Assembly: GCA_004560045.1 (NCBI GenBank)
Contig: SFWF01000024.1
Coordinates: forward strand, 1-19,358
Source: a bacterium
GTDB lineage: Bacteria; Bacillota; Clostridia; Oscillospirales; Acutalibacteraceae
Length of the DNA stretch: 19,358 bases
Direction: 5' to 3'
Shown here: positions 6,987-14,677 of the stretch, in pieces
Position numbering within the stretch: the first letter of the stretch is position 1
Layout: each line of letters opens with the position of its first letter
Program-made: the position numbers and the translations under genes
The notes under the pieces: generated by a model
Databases searched by the model: none
Told to the model about the DNA's origin: nothing
What the model saw: only the letters and a program-made list of their open reading frames with translations

Positions 6987-9900
6987 ATGAACATTGACAA
7001 AATCGCAAAAAAACTCTTAGCGCTCCTTTTGTCACTGGCTCTTCTCCTCTCGGTCATTATCGTTCCCGGTATGATCGGCGCCATAGGCGGCGAGGAAGAG
7101 CTCGATTTCTGGGACGGCACCTTCGCTCGGCCTATGGATGCTGACTCAGACGGCGTCTTTGAGATCTACACCCCCGAAGAGCTTGCCTGGTTCGTTAAAT
7201 ACCAAGGACGTTCAGGCGAAAACGGCTCCGATCCCGGAGCTACCGCAAAGCTCATGAACGACATCTGGCTTAACGATATGCTCGTTACGGTTACCGACGG
7301 CGTTCCCTCGGCCACCAAGGCTACCGACACAAGCGTCGTTATCGACCTTGCCGACGACGAGAACAACGGCCTTCGCGAGTGGTTCGACGGAATTAACGAT
7401 ATGTATTTCGTCGGAAAGCTCGACGGAAACAACCACGTCGTAAACGGTCTCTACGTTAAGCATAACAGGGGCTACGACTCCAACTATTACGGTGCAGGAC
7501 TTGTTCCCCGTGCAGGCGTCGGATGTACCGTAGTAAACGTCGGCGTTGAAAACTCTTATATGAGCACCAACGATGACTTTACCTCTGCCTTCATTCTCGG
7601 AAATGTTCACGCCGCACGCGGAACCGTTATGAACTGCTATGTAGGCGAGTCCTGCTACCACACCGGTAAAAGGGCTGCCGCCATCGTTGGCGGCGGCGGA
7701 CAGGGCGCTTTAGTTAAGGACTGCTACACCCTTGCTACCATCGTTAAGAGCAATGCGGACAGCGGCGTTATCATCGGCGACTCCTGGGGCGGAGAGAGGA
7801 TCCACAACTGCTACACCGCTCACGGATATAATATCACAAGACCCGGCTATGAGGCTAAAGCGGCCGATTCCTATTCTTTATCTGCAGCTCCCGCTAAGGA
7901 AGACATCATCTACCTCGGCGGCGCATACCTCTTCGAGGCTGGTAAATATCCCGTTCTAAGAAGCTTCGTCAGTGGCGCGGATAAGGGCTGGAACGGACTT
8001 CAGGAAAAGCCCCTCGACCTTGACGGCGACGGACTTTACGAAATTTCCAACGCTTCCGCATTTTACTATGCAACCCTTCCCGGAACTGCCCACCAGAACT
8101 TTGAAATCACCGACGATATCATCTTCAACGATATCACCGTTAAGATCGAAGAGGGCGAAGGCGTTATTTACGATGCAAAGGGAAACAAGGTTGAAGACTA
8201 CAGCACCCTTAATCAGTGGCACACCGACGGCACAGCTGTAGACACCGTAAAATATTACGGAAATAACCACACCGTTCGCGGAATCTTCTCCAACCATACC
8301 TATGAAGGCGGATCTGACATCCGTCAGGGCGTCGCTCTTGCCAATATGGGTTGGAACGTCGATTTCTTTGACCTCGGCCTTGAGGATACATATATAAGCC
8401 TTACCGGCGGAACCGCCGCAGGCTTCGTTGCCAACATCTGGGATCAGAAAGGAAACGACGTAAGCGGATGCTATCTTGCCGAATCGGTATACCTTTCGGG
8501 CTCAAGTGCCGGCGGTATATTCGGCTGTGGTGACGGAAGACAGCCTAATACTATTGAAAACTCCTACGTTCTCGCAACAGTTAAAGCTTCGGGCAAAGCA
8601 GGCGCTTTAACCGGCGACATTTGGGGTTGCGGTAGCTTTACCGTAACCAATACCTATGCCACCACCAAATTCTGGGGTAATAACCCGGGCACTGAGATCA
8701 ACTCCTACGGCGGAGTTACCGCTTCAAATATCGTTGGCGACAAAGCTCCCCAGACTATGCCTAATCTTACCGGATTTGTTATAACCGAAAAATATCCCGT
8801 TCTCGCTTCCTTCTGCGAGCCTACCGACGTTTGGTCGGGCTGGAAGGCCGCAAGCATCGCAGAAGGCACCGGCTCTGCTGCCGATCCCTTCCTCATCACA
8901 AACGGTGAAGAGCTTGCCTTTGCAATTCATAACACCTCGAACATCTACGTAGAGGATGCAGAAGGAACCTACAAATACGACGAGGAGACTGCTTCCTACG
9001 TTGCCCTCACCGAAGGCGAGGTATACGAGGGAACCCTCTATTCTTACGTTGCTCCTACCTTTAAGCTGACAAAGGATATCTACCTTAACGATATCACCAA
9101 GATAAACTGGGCCGACGGTACCGCCATTGATAACTATGCTATTCGTTCCTGGTATAAGGACGTTGTCGTTCAGGGCTCCTTCGACGGCGACGGACACGTT
9201 GTATACGGTCTTTACGCCCGTAAAAACAACGGTGTTGTAGGAGGAGCATGGTTTAACGGCGGCGCAACAGCCCTCTTCCCCCGTGCACTCCACGGCTCCA
9301 CCCTCAACATTACTAAACTGGGCGTTGACTACGCTTACGTAAATGATAATTCTGCCGCTTCTGCCTTTGTCGGTGAAAAGAGCGGCGCCAACGGAGAAAG
9401 CGTCCCTTCAACAAGCTGCTACGTTAACATCAGCGAAAGCTATGCAGGAGAAAACGTTTATCTTATTGCTTACGATACCGGTGCGGCAATGGGATGTATT
9501 CACGGAACAACGGTTACCGTAACCGATTTCTATTCTCTCGCAAACCAAACCTATAAATCCGAATACGGCATTGTAACAGACGGTTGGAAAGGAAAGGGCA
9601 TACTTACCCGCGTTTATAACGCTACGGGCAAGCTTGATTCCAAGAACTCCAGCACCTCTACCAATTCCTACGCAACCGTAGCAAACTGCGATGCAACCGC
9701 TGTTACCAAAAAAGCTATGCTCGGCGATGCTCCTATCGCTTCCATGGCAGGACTTGGCGACAAGTTCGTAACCACCGAGGGCTATCCCACCCTCAAAATC
9801 TTCCTCGATGAGCTCACCGCCGCTAACCGCGTTCTCGGTGTTTCCGAGTTCGAGGGCGCAGGCACCGAGGACGATCCTTATCTCGTTTCCGACGCTACAG

Positions 9901-11366
9901 ACCTTAAGGCTATGGTCGGTCTCGGCGGACAGAACGCTTACTATAAGCTCACGAACGATATCTACGTTAACGACCTTAATGCCGTTGACTGGAAGACGGG
10001 CACCGTAAACGAGGGCTACGCTCCCGAAACCTGGTTCGTTTCCAAGGATCAGAGCGGCAAAGGATACGTCAGCTATCTCTCGAATAATCAGACCTTCTCG
10101 GGTCACGTCGACGGAAACGGCTACGCCGTTCACGGTCTCTACTATGAGCTCGGAAACACCTCCACTCTTTCGGGCCTCCTTCCCTACGTAGGCGAAACAG
10201 TTACCGTTAAGGATCTCGGAATTGAAGATTCCTTCATCGGCTCGGGACGCTTCACAGGCGGTCTCATCGGATATACCACAAGCTCTGCGGATGTAACCAT
10301 CAGCGGAACCTACATCGACGATTCCTGCGCCGTTTGGGGCTGGGATGCAGGTGCGGCCTACGTTGACGCCGACGGTGATATTCATACCTCGGGCGGAGAT
10401 GGTCTCTGCTTAGGTAAGCTTGAATACGGCTATAACGAGTCTGCAACCGGAACCTTCGTTAAGTCGGGTGAGGAATACCACGCATTCACTGCCGCCGACT
10501 ATGCAGGCACCAAGTATGCTATCGCTTATACCTACGTAGAAGACGAAGCAGGAACCTATAAGTACGATGAAACGAACGATACCTACGTAGAGATCGGTGC
10601 AGAGGAGACCTTTGAAGGAACCCGCTACACTAAGACCCAAAGCGGTTACGTAGAGGATGCAAACGGAACCTTCCTCCTCGACGGCGAGACCTATCGCGAG
10701 ATCACCATCGCCGACTATGAAGGCACCCGCTATGCACAGTATAAGATGTGGTCGGGCGTTCACTTTACCTCCGAAGCCCTCGGCGGTCTCGTGGGACGTT
10801 TTGAACACGGCTCTACGGGAACCTTAGAGAACTGCTTCGTTACCGCAGACGTTTCTCCTCACGCTCAGTATCGCTACGGCTTTAACAGTCAGGGCGTTAT
10901 CTTCAAGAATCCCGGTACCAACGGTGAGGATGCAGGTCACCTCGGCGGCATCTGGGGCGACGACTGGTCGACCGTTAAGCACGTCACAGCCACCAACTGC
11001 TTCTCGGTAATCTGGCCTCACGAGAATGCAAACAACGCTACCTTCACTAACGTCTACACCCTTGCAAAACCCACATCGGGCGCAGGAAAACAGATTTCTG
11101 CCGCAACCGGCGAAAACGGACTTGCCGAAATGGCAGGCTTCGATCCAGCCGTTTGGTATTCCGTAAAGGTTGCAGGTGCTTATCCCGCACTTCGCGTTCG
11201 CGGAACCGCAGTAGGCGACGTTAGCGAAGACGGCGCATTTGAGAAGGCCTCCGATGCCGCGGCCCTTCGCGTAGTTATCTTAAAGGCTACCGAAATAAGC
11301 AACGGCGACATAAACGAAGACGGAACCGTCGACATTTGCGACCTTGTTGCTTTCTCAAAGAAATAA
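6987..11366 (+). CDS. Large secreted GLUG/beta-helix-like repeat protein with degenerate dockerin
   Basis: This 1459-residue exported protein has a signal peptide at about residues 1-32. Four long homologous units start near residues 40, 334, 614 and 949. Each repeats a plan: an EDPY/DGVFEI-type opening, a (T/L)NDIYLNDI strand, a GxxDGNxHxVxGLY core, then GLUG-like turns such as GGLVGRFEHG and NCFVTADV. This pattern is typical of right-handed beta-helix surface proteins; no catalytic motif was recognised. Short inserts of the YVEDAEGTYKYD type lie at about residues 653-690 and 1153-1253. Residues 1409-1459 are a dockerin: the first calcium loop (DVSEDGAFEKASD) has one extra residue, the second (DINEDGTVDICD) is good, and the last helix is cut short. 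It may bind the cohesin protein at 2678 or another scaffold. Confidence 0.8.
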   Translation: MNIDKIAKKLLALLLSLALLLSVIIVPGMIGAIGGEEELDFWDGTFARPMDADSDGVFEIYTPEELAWFVKYQGRSGENGSDPGATAKLMNDIWLNDMLVTVTDGVPSATKATDTSVVIDLADDENNGLREWFDGINDMYFVGKLDGNNHVVNGLYVKHNRGYDSNYYGAGLVPRAGVGCTVVNVGVENSYMSTNDDFTSAFILGNVHAARGTVMNCYVGESCYHTGKRAAAIVGGGGQGALVKDCYTLATIVKSNADSGVIIGDSWGGERIHNCYTAHGYNITRPGYEAKAADSYSLSAAPAKEDIIYLGGAYLFEAGKYPVLRSFVSGADKGWNGLQEKPLDLDGDGLYEISNASAFYYATLPGTAHQNFEITDDIIFNDITVKIEEGEGVIYDAKGNKVEDYSTLNQWHTDGTAVDTVKYYGNNHTVRGIFSNHTYEGGSDIRQGVALANMGWNVDFFDLGLEDTYISLTGGTAAGFVANIWDQKGNDVSGCYLAESVYLSGSSAGGIFGCGDGRQPNTIENSYVLATVKASGKAGALTGDIWGCGSFTVTNTYATTKFWGNNPGTEINSYGGVTASNIVGDKAPQTMPNLTGFVITEKYPVLASFCEPTDVWSGWKAASIAEGTGSAADPFLITNGEELAFAIHNTSNIYVEDAEGTYKYDEETASYVALTEGEVYEGTLYSYVAPTFKLTKDIYLNDITKINWADGTAIDNYAIRSWYKDVVVQGSFDGDGHVVYGLYARKNNGVVGGAWFNGGATALFPRALHGSTLNITKLGVDYAYVNDNSAASAFVGEKSGANGESVPSTSCYVNISESYAGENVYLIAYDTGAAMGCIHGTTVTVTDFYSLANQTYKSEYGIVTDGWKGKGILTRVYNATGKLDSKNSSTSTNSYATVANCDATAVTKKAMLGDAPIASMAGLGDKFVTTEGYPTLKIFLDELTAANRVLGVSEFEGAGTEDDPYLVSDATDLKAMVGLGGQNAYYKLTNDIYVNDLNAVDWKTGTVNEGYAPETWFVSKDQSGKGYVSYLSNNQTFSGHVDGNGYAVHGLYYELGNTSTLSGLLPYVGETVTVKDLGIEDSFIGSGRFTGGLIGYTTSSADVTISGTYIDDSCAVWGWDAGAAYVDADGDIHTSGGDGLCLGKLEYGYNESATGTFVKSGEEYHAFTAADYAGTKYAIAYTYVEDEAGTYKYDETNDTYVEIGAEETFEGTRYTKTQSGYVEDANGTFLLDGETYREITIADYEGTRYAQYKMWSGVHFTSEALGGLVGRFEHGSTGTLENCFVTADVSPHAQYRYGFNSQGVIFKNPGTNGEDAGHLGGIWGDDWSTVKHVTATNCFSVIWPHENANNATFTNVYTLAKPTSGAGKQISAATGENGLAEMAGFDPAVWYSVKVAGAYPALRVRGTAVGDVSEDGAFEKASDAAALRVVILKATEISNGDINEDGTVDICDLVAFSKK
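8943..9060 (+). repeat. First YVEDAEGTYKYD-type coding insert
   Basis: This stretch encodes about 39 residues interrupting the third unit of the 1459-residue protein just before its NDIYLNDI strand. The pattern VEDxxGTYKYDE...EGTxY recurs at 10443-10745. Confidence 0.6.
10443..10745 (+). repeat. Tandem YVEDAEGTYKYD-type coding inserts
   Basis: Three consecutive repeats of about 30-38 residues interrupt the fourth unit. They begin ATGTFVKSGEEYHAF, TYVEDEAGTYKYDETND and GYVEDANGTFLLDGETY, and each ends in (A/E)GT(K/R)Y. They are divergent in sequence but share one template. Confidence 0.65.
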
Positions 11367-11375
11367 TTTTTAACC

Positions 11376-11409
11376 AAAAGAACGCTATCCAACGGATAGC
11401 GTTCTTTTT
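11376..11409 (+). terminator. Terminator of the large beta-helix gene
   Basis: A 15-bp perfect stem, AAAAGAACGCTATCC with its complement, closes an AAC loop and runs into a T tract. It begins 10 nt after the stop. Confidence 0.92.
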
Positions 11410-11415
11410 AAAATA

Positions 11416-11439
11416 AAAAGGCTACTGCGGTAGCCTTTT
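11416..11439 (-). terminator. Terminator of the AraC gene
   Basis: The stem AAAAGGCTAC / GTAGCCTTTT with loop TGCG lies directly after the minus-strand stop at 11444, with T-rich sequence following on the minus strand. It sits back to back with the terminator at 11376-11409. Confidence 0.85.
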
Positions 11440-11443
11440 ATAA

Positions 11444-12259
11444 TTACATCTTATCCTCCTGAGGCGAGCAACCGAACTTATTACAGTAGGAGCGGTAGAA
11501 GGAGGAATAATCCTTATAGCCACATTCCTCGCTGACCCTTACCGCCGACTCTCCCATACGAATACGGTTTCGGGCGGTGAGAAGTCTCTTGGTGGCAATA
11601 TACTGTCCTATAGAGGAGCCTGTGCTTTTTTTAAAAATACGGTTTATCTGCGACTGACTGAGGAAGAATATATCGCTTATCTGCTGAAGCGAAATGGTTT
11701 TAAAAAGATTCTGATTAACGTAATCGATAAGCAGGTCGGCAACGTGATCCTTTCGGTTTGTGGGGTGTAGTCGCTTAGCGATTCGGTCGGCCTCTGTTAA
11801 AAAGAACAGTACCCTCGATATAAGATCGAGTCTGTTCATTTCGTGACCGTAGGTGAACACCATTTGCATACTGTCCGAGCATAAGGAGTGACCCAAAACC
11901 GAAGAATCGAAACGGTTAAGGGTTCCGAGGGGTCTGCCGTAAAGTCGGGCAAGCATTTCTCCGTCGGGATCGATGATCGTAAGCAGGTCGGGATGTATGT
12001 TTGCGACGGCCCGCTCATAAGGTACCGAATCGGAGCAGATCACAAGGTGATGAGCCTCAAGGGGACGCATTAGCATAATGTCTCCCGGGCGAAGAGGATA
12101 TTTCGTACCCTCGACAAGGTAATAGCAATCTCCCGAAATAAAGTAGAAAACCTCTATGTTGTCGTGGGCGTGCATAACCTGATTGTTTGTTGGCACGCGG
12201 TCGATCTTATGATGAAAATTAAAGTTTTTATCGCTATATTTCAGTATATCCTCGGTCAT
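11444..12259 (-). CDS. AraC-family regulator with N-terminal cupin
   Basis: This is a 271-residue regulator. Residues 20-85 resemble an AraC cupin effector domain (MHAHDNIEVFYFISGDC, LRPGDIMLMRP, HH near 70). Residues 175-268 form the two helix-turn-helix motifs: SLQQISDIFFLSQSQINRIF, then AVRVSEECGYKDYSSFYRSY and the closing FGCSP. I chose the ATG at 12257-12259 because GAGGAGGTG lies 4 nt upstream; the longer in-frame reading to 12310 runs through that site and the promoter. It diverges from a decayed sugar isomerase and two glycosidase genes, so it most likely senses a sugar and activates that set. The ligand cannot be read from the sequence. Confidence 0.92.
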   Translation of the reverse strand: MTEDILKYSDKNFNFHHKIDRVPTNNQVMHAHDNIEVFYFISGDCYYLVEGTKYPLRPGDIMLMRPLEAHHLVICSDSVPYERAVANIHPDLLTIIDPDGEMLARLYGRPLGTLNRFDSSVLGHSLCSDSMQMVFTYGHEMNRLDLISRVLFFLTEADRIAKRLHPTNRKDHVADLLIDYVNQNLFKTISLQQISDIFFLSQSQINRIFKKSTGSSIGQYIATKRLLTARNRIRMGESAVRVSEECGYKDYSSFYRSYCNKFGCSPQEDKM

Positions 12260-12289
12260 AACACACCTCCTCAAAGTAGGTTTGAAATC

Positions 12290-12318
12290 ATTATACAATA
12301 ATGTGCGCAAAAATGCAA
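12290..12318 (-). promoter_or_regulatory. Promoter of the AraC gene
   Basis: On the minus strand, TTGCAT (12313-12318) and TATAAT (12290-12295) are separated by 17 nt, about 30 nt upstream of the ATG. Confidence 0.65.
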
Positions 12319-12328
12319 TGTTTTTGCG
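12306..12328. promoter_or_regulatory. Perfect inverted repeat between divergent promoters
   Basis: CGCAAAAA and TTTTTGCG arms are separated by 7 nt. The repeat covers the -35 box of the AraC promoter and ends 11 nt before the -35 box of the divergent plus-strand promoter. It is a good candidate operator for AraC or another regulator of both units. Confidence 0.55.
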
Positions 12329-12339
12329 TTAAAAAACAA

Positions 12340-12368
12340 TTGTATATTGGAAAAAATGCTGTTATAAT
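12340..12368 (+). promoter_or_regulatory. Promoter facing the decayed isomerase gene
   Basis: TTGTAT (12340-12345) and TATAAT (12363-12368) are separated by 17 nt. GAGGTG at 12390-12395 precedes the ATG at 12401, so the expression signals survive although the gene is broken. Confidence 0.65.
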
Positions 12369-12400
12369 GACCCTGTAAACTAAACCTATGAGGTGTTATT

Positions 12401-12641
12401 ATGAGTTTACGTTTCGGTGTTTGCACAAGTTTTGATAATATCCTGCCCTTAAATCGGCGGGCTAAGATTATTTAGAGCTCGGCTTTAATAATCTCGTTAA
12501 TCTTACCGACGAAGAATTTGAAGAGGCAAGGGCGGTCAAGGAGTGTGGATATAACCGACGACTCAGTCCTAAAGCGGCTATCGGCCCGAATTTAACGAGT
12601 GCATTATCCGTACGAGAGAAATCCTCAAAGCTTTTGAATAG
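12401..12641 (+). pseudogene. Relic of a sugar phosphate isomerase/epimerase (AP endonuclease 2-like TIM barrel)
   Basis: The ATG opens MSLRFGVCTSFDNI, typical of the N-terminus of clostridial sugar isomerase/epimerase proteins. The frame then stops at 12473-12475. Shifting frame recovers DYLELGFNNLVNLTDEEFEE, the next part of the family's N-terminus. This runs directly into KECGYNRRLS and, after another one-base shift near 12590, into FNECIIRTREILKAFE and a stop. Those last segments resemble the family's C-terminus. An intact protein would be about 270 residues, so most of the barrel is deleted and at least two frameshifts have accumulated. Promoter and ribosome site remain. It presumably once belonged to the AraC-controlled sugar pathway. 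The family call is from memory of typical sequences. Confidence 0.75.
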
Positions 12642-12649
12642 GTTAACCG

Positions 12650-12685
12650 AAAGACCCGAATTTTTTAAAAAAATTGGGTCTTTTT
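12650..12685 (+). terminator. Terminator after the isomerase relic
   Basis: A long stem, AAAGACCC(G)AATTTTTT with AAAAAAATTGGGTCTTT, is followed by TT. It begins 9 nt after the relic's stop and isolates it from the glycosidase gene. Confidence 0.8.
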
Positions 12686-12697
12686 GCTATGTTATGA

Positions 12698-12726
12698 TTG
12701 ATTTTTTCTGCGCTTTATGTTATAAA
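12698..12726 (+). promoter_or_regulatory. Promoter of the GH110-like gene
   Basis: TTGATT (12698-12703) and TATAAA (12721-12726) are separated by 17 nt. An inverted repeat, CTTTAT-GTT-ATAAAG (12713-12727), overlaps the -10 box and could be a regulator site. GGCGGTG at 12744-12750 is the ribosome site for the ATG at 12756. Confidence 0.6.
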
Positions 12727-12755
12727 GAAATCATACAGCAAAAGGCGGTGCTTTT

Positions 12756-14462
12756 ATGACAAAAACTTTATTTTTAAACGATTTCGGTATACTCCCCGAT
12801 ACGGGTATCGAGTGTTCCGAAGTGCTTCAGAAGGTCTTCGATAACCTTCCCGACGGCGCTGCCCTTCACTTTAAAAAAGGTACATATCATATTTATAAGG
12901 CGATAGAGATAAAGGGCAAAAAGGATATCAAGATCCTCGGAAACTGCTCTACCGTTATCGCTCATTTCGACCCCTGCGGAAAGATATCCGACAACAACGA
13001 CGTGTTCCGTTTCTTAAGCTGCTCCGACGTTACCGTTCAGGGCTTCTTCTTCGATACCGATAATCCTATCGGTGCTACGGGAGAGGTTGTAGGAATCGAC
13101 ACGGACAATGGAACAATCGATATAAAGCTTTTCGACGAATTTCCCGTAACCGGCTTTGAGCACTTTGTCGGAACCAACAGCTTCGACGAAAAGGGCTCTC
13201 CCGACTATGCCCTTGCCACCATTCATCACGAACTCACCGAGCAGGAGTTTACTACGTTAGATGGCAAAAAAGCGACCCGACTCGTTGCCCTCGACTACGA
13301 CGTTATCGCTCCACAGACCGTTCGACTCAAATACGTAAACAACCCCGACAAGCAGCGCCCCGTAAAGCTTGGTCACCTTATAAACTTCCGCTATGAAATT
13401 TACGGAACCTCGGTTTTCGAGTTTACCTCCTGTCACCGCTTTACCGTGAAGGATATCGTGATCTACGGCGCGGCAAGCTTCGGCGCTAAGGTTCGTCCCC
13501 GAAGCTCGGATTTCGTTTTCGATAACTTCTCGGTCCGTATCCCCGAGGGCTCAAAGCGACTTAAAGCCCTTAATGCCGACGGAATTCATCTGCTCGGCCT
13601 TTACGGAAGCCTTACCCTTAAAAACTGCAATATGGAGGGAATGGGCGACGATACCCTTAATATTCACGGAATCTCAGGCGAGGTCTACGGCCTTGATACC
13701 GAAAAGCAAACCCTTTGCTTTACCGGCCCCGACCGCAAGGAGTTCAGAAAGCTCCCCGAGCTCTGGGCCTGCGAGGACGACGAGATCGCGGTCTACGATA
13801 AAAGCACCTTCCTCAAAAAGGGCTCCTTTAAGGTCAGATCGGTCTCGGATATCATAAACGGAACCTATTACGACCTAAAGGGCGAAATAGCCGACGGTGA
13901 CGTTATCGCCAACACGAAATATTATGCCTCGGTTCACGTCGACGGCTGTACCCTTAGAAATACCCGCGCAAGAGGCCTCCTTTTCCAGACCGAAAATATC
14001 CTTATTGAAAACAGCTATATTTACGGAATGAGCCTTCCCGCAATGCTCTTCTCTCCCGATATCCGCGTTTGGTACGAGGTCGGCCCCTGCAAAAACGTTG
14101 AGATAAGAAACAACGTTATCGAGTATAACGCTCACTATCATAACGGCGCTAACGTCGGCGCGATAGTATTCAAAGCCTGCCACGACGTAGGCGGAAACGA
14201 CTATCACGCGGGTGTTCACGAGGACATCTATATTCACGATAATATCTTTAAGGACAACGGTAACAGCGGAATTTACGTCTCCGCCGCCAAGAAGGTACGT
14301 ATAGAAGACAATGTATTCAGCGGTAACTGCGCATCTCCTCAGAATCCCGACCTTCCTCACGCTTTTTACGACATCGTAACCGTAAACTGCGAGGATGTAA
14401 CCGTCTCGGGCAACGTCACCGATAGGGGAGAAGATAAGCTCTATATCGATATTAAGGAATAA
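12756..14462 (+). CDS. GH110-like right-handed beta-helix glycosidase (putative alpha-1,3-galactosidase)
   Basis: This 568-residue protein is built of parallel beta-helix turns (IYIHDNIFKDNGNSGIYV, VEIRNNVIEYNAH). Residues 272-305 read NADGIHLLG...NCNMEGMGDDTLNIHG. The three aspartates D275, D298 and D299 match in kind and spacing the catalytic Asp trio I recall for GH110 alpha-1,3-galactosidases, which remove terminal galactose without needing an added cofactor. GH110 proteins are usually exported, but the N-terminus here (MTKTLFLNDFGILPD) has no signal peptide, so the enzyme probably acts in the cytoplasm on imported oligosaccharides or on mucin or blood-group-type fragments. It lies in the AraC-flanked sugar locus, upstream of a GH3 enzyme. 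Other beta-helix carbohydrate-active enzymes remain possible. Confidence 0.68.
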   Translation: MTKTLFLNDFGILPDTGIECSEVLQKVFDNLPDGAALHFKKGTYHIYKAIEIKGKKDIKILGNCSTVIAHFDPCGKISDNNDVFRFLSCSDVTVQGFFFDTDNPIGATGEVVGIDTDNGTIDIKLFDEFPVTGFEHFVGTNSFDEKGSPDYALATIHHELTEQEFTTLDGKKATRLVALDYDVIAPQTVRLKYVNNPDKQRPVKLGHLINFRYEIYGTSVFEFTSCHRFTVKDIVIYGAASFGAKVRPRSSDFVFDNFSVRIPEGSKRLKALNADGIHLLGLYGSLTLKNCNMEGMGDDTLNIHGISGEVYGLDTEKQTLCFTGPDRKEFRKLPELWACEDDEIAVYDKSTFLKKGSFKVRSVSDIINGTYYDLKGEIADGDVIANTKYYASVHVDGCTLRNTRARGLLFQTENILIENSYIYGMSLPAMLFSPDIRVWYEVGPCKNVEIRNNVIEYNAHYHNGANVGAIVFKACHDVGGNDYHAGVHEDIYIHDNIFKDNGNSGIYVSAAKKVRIEDNVFSGNCASPQNPDLPHAFYDIVTVNCEDVTVSGNVTDRGEDKLYIDIKE

Positions 14463-14498
14463 GGTTAAAAACTGTCCTTCATTTGTTTGTAAATTGGC

Positions 14499-14527
14499 TT
14501 GACGGTAACTGTTCGTTAAGCTAAAAT
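14499..14527 (+). promoter_or_regulatory. Possible promoter upstream of the GH3 gene
   Basis: TTGACG (14499-14504) and TAAAAT (14522-14527) are separated by 17 nt. The -10 box is only 3 nt from the AAGGAG of the relic at 14543, which would put the transcript start inside that ribosome site. It therefore more likely serves the GH3 gene at 14678. Confidence 0.5.
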
Positions 14528-14542
14528 CCAAAGGAGAATCTT

Positions 14543-14669
14543 GTGAAGATCGGAATTCAGGAGATAAGCTTTCGCCGCAACGACTCTTCCCACCGAGGAC
14601 CTTTAGGTCCGTCTCAGTCAAATCTATTTCGAGGTCGCAAAGCACCTCGTAGAAAAACAAGAAAATTAG
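14543..14669 (+). pseudogene. Short gene relic with start and end but no middle
   Basis: AAGGAG (14531-14536) precedes a GTG opening VKIGIQEISF, a plausible N-terminus (compare sugar isomerases beginning MKIGIQ). The frame then degrades into Arg/Ser-rich sequence. From about 14613 another frame reads LSQIYFEVAKHLVEKQEN and a TAG at 14667-14669, which looks like a helical protein C-terminus. The natural reading is a gene reduced by an internal deletion. The join region contains a small hairpin (GGACC-TTTA-GGTCC). The first frame stays open into the GH3 gene, but that would give an atypical basic leader. The original family is uncertain. Confidence 0.45.
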
Positions 14670-14677
14670 GTGATACT

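Noticed and set aside
9408..10385. Long minus-strand open frame inside the beta-helix gene
   Set aside because: It is a by-product of codon bias in the repeat gene, is antisense to a well-supported protein, and has no domain or ribosome site.
6987..11366. CRISPR array or DNA tandem repeats as the cause of the repetition
   Set aside because: The repetition is at protein level, with diverged units of about 280-450 residues in one open frame; no short identical repeats with spacers are present.
14543..14677. N-terminal extension of the GH3 enzyme by 45 residues
   Set aside because: The extension is Arg/Ser-rich and unlike GH3 N-termini, an out-of-frame C-terminus-like segment overlaps it, and a good ribosome site precedes the ATG at 14678.
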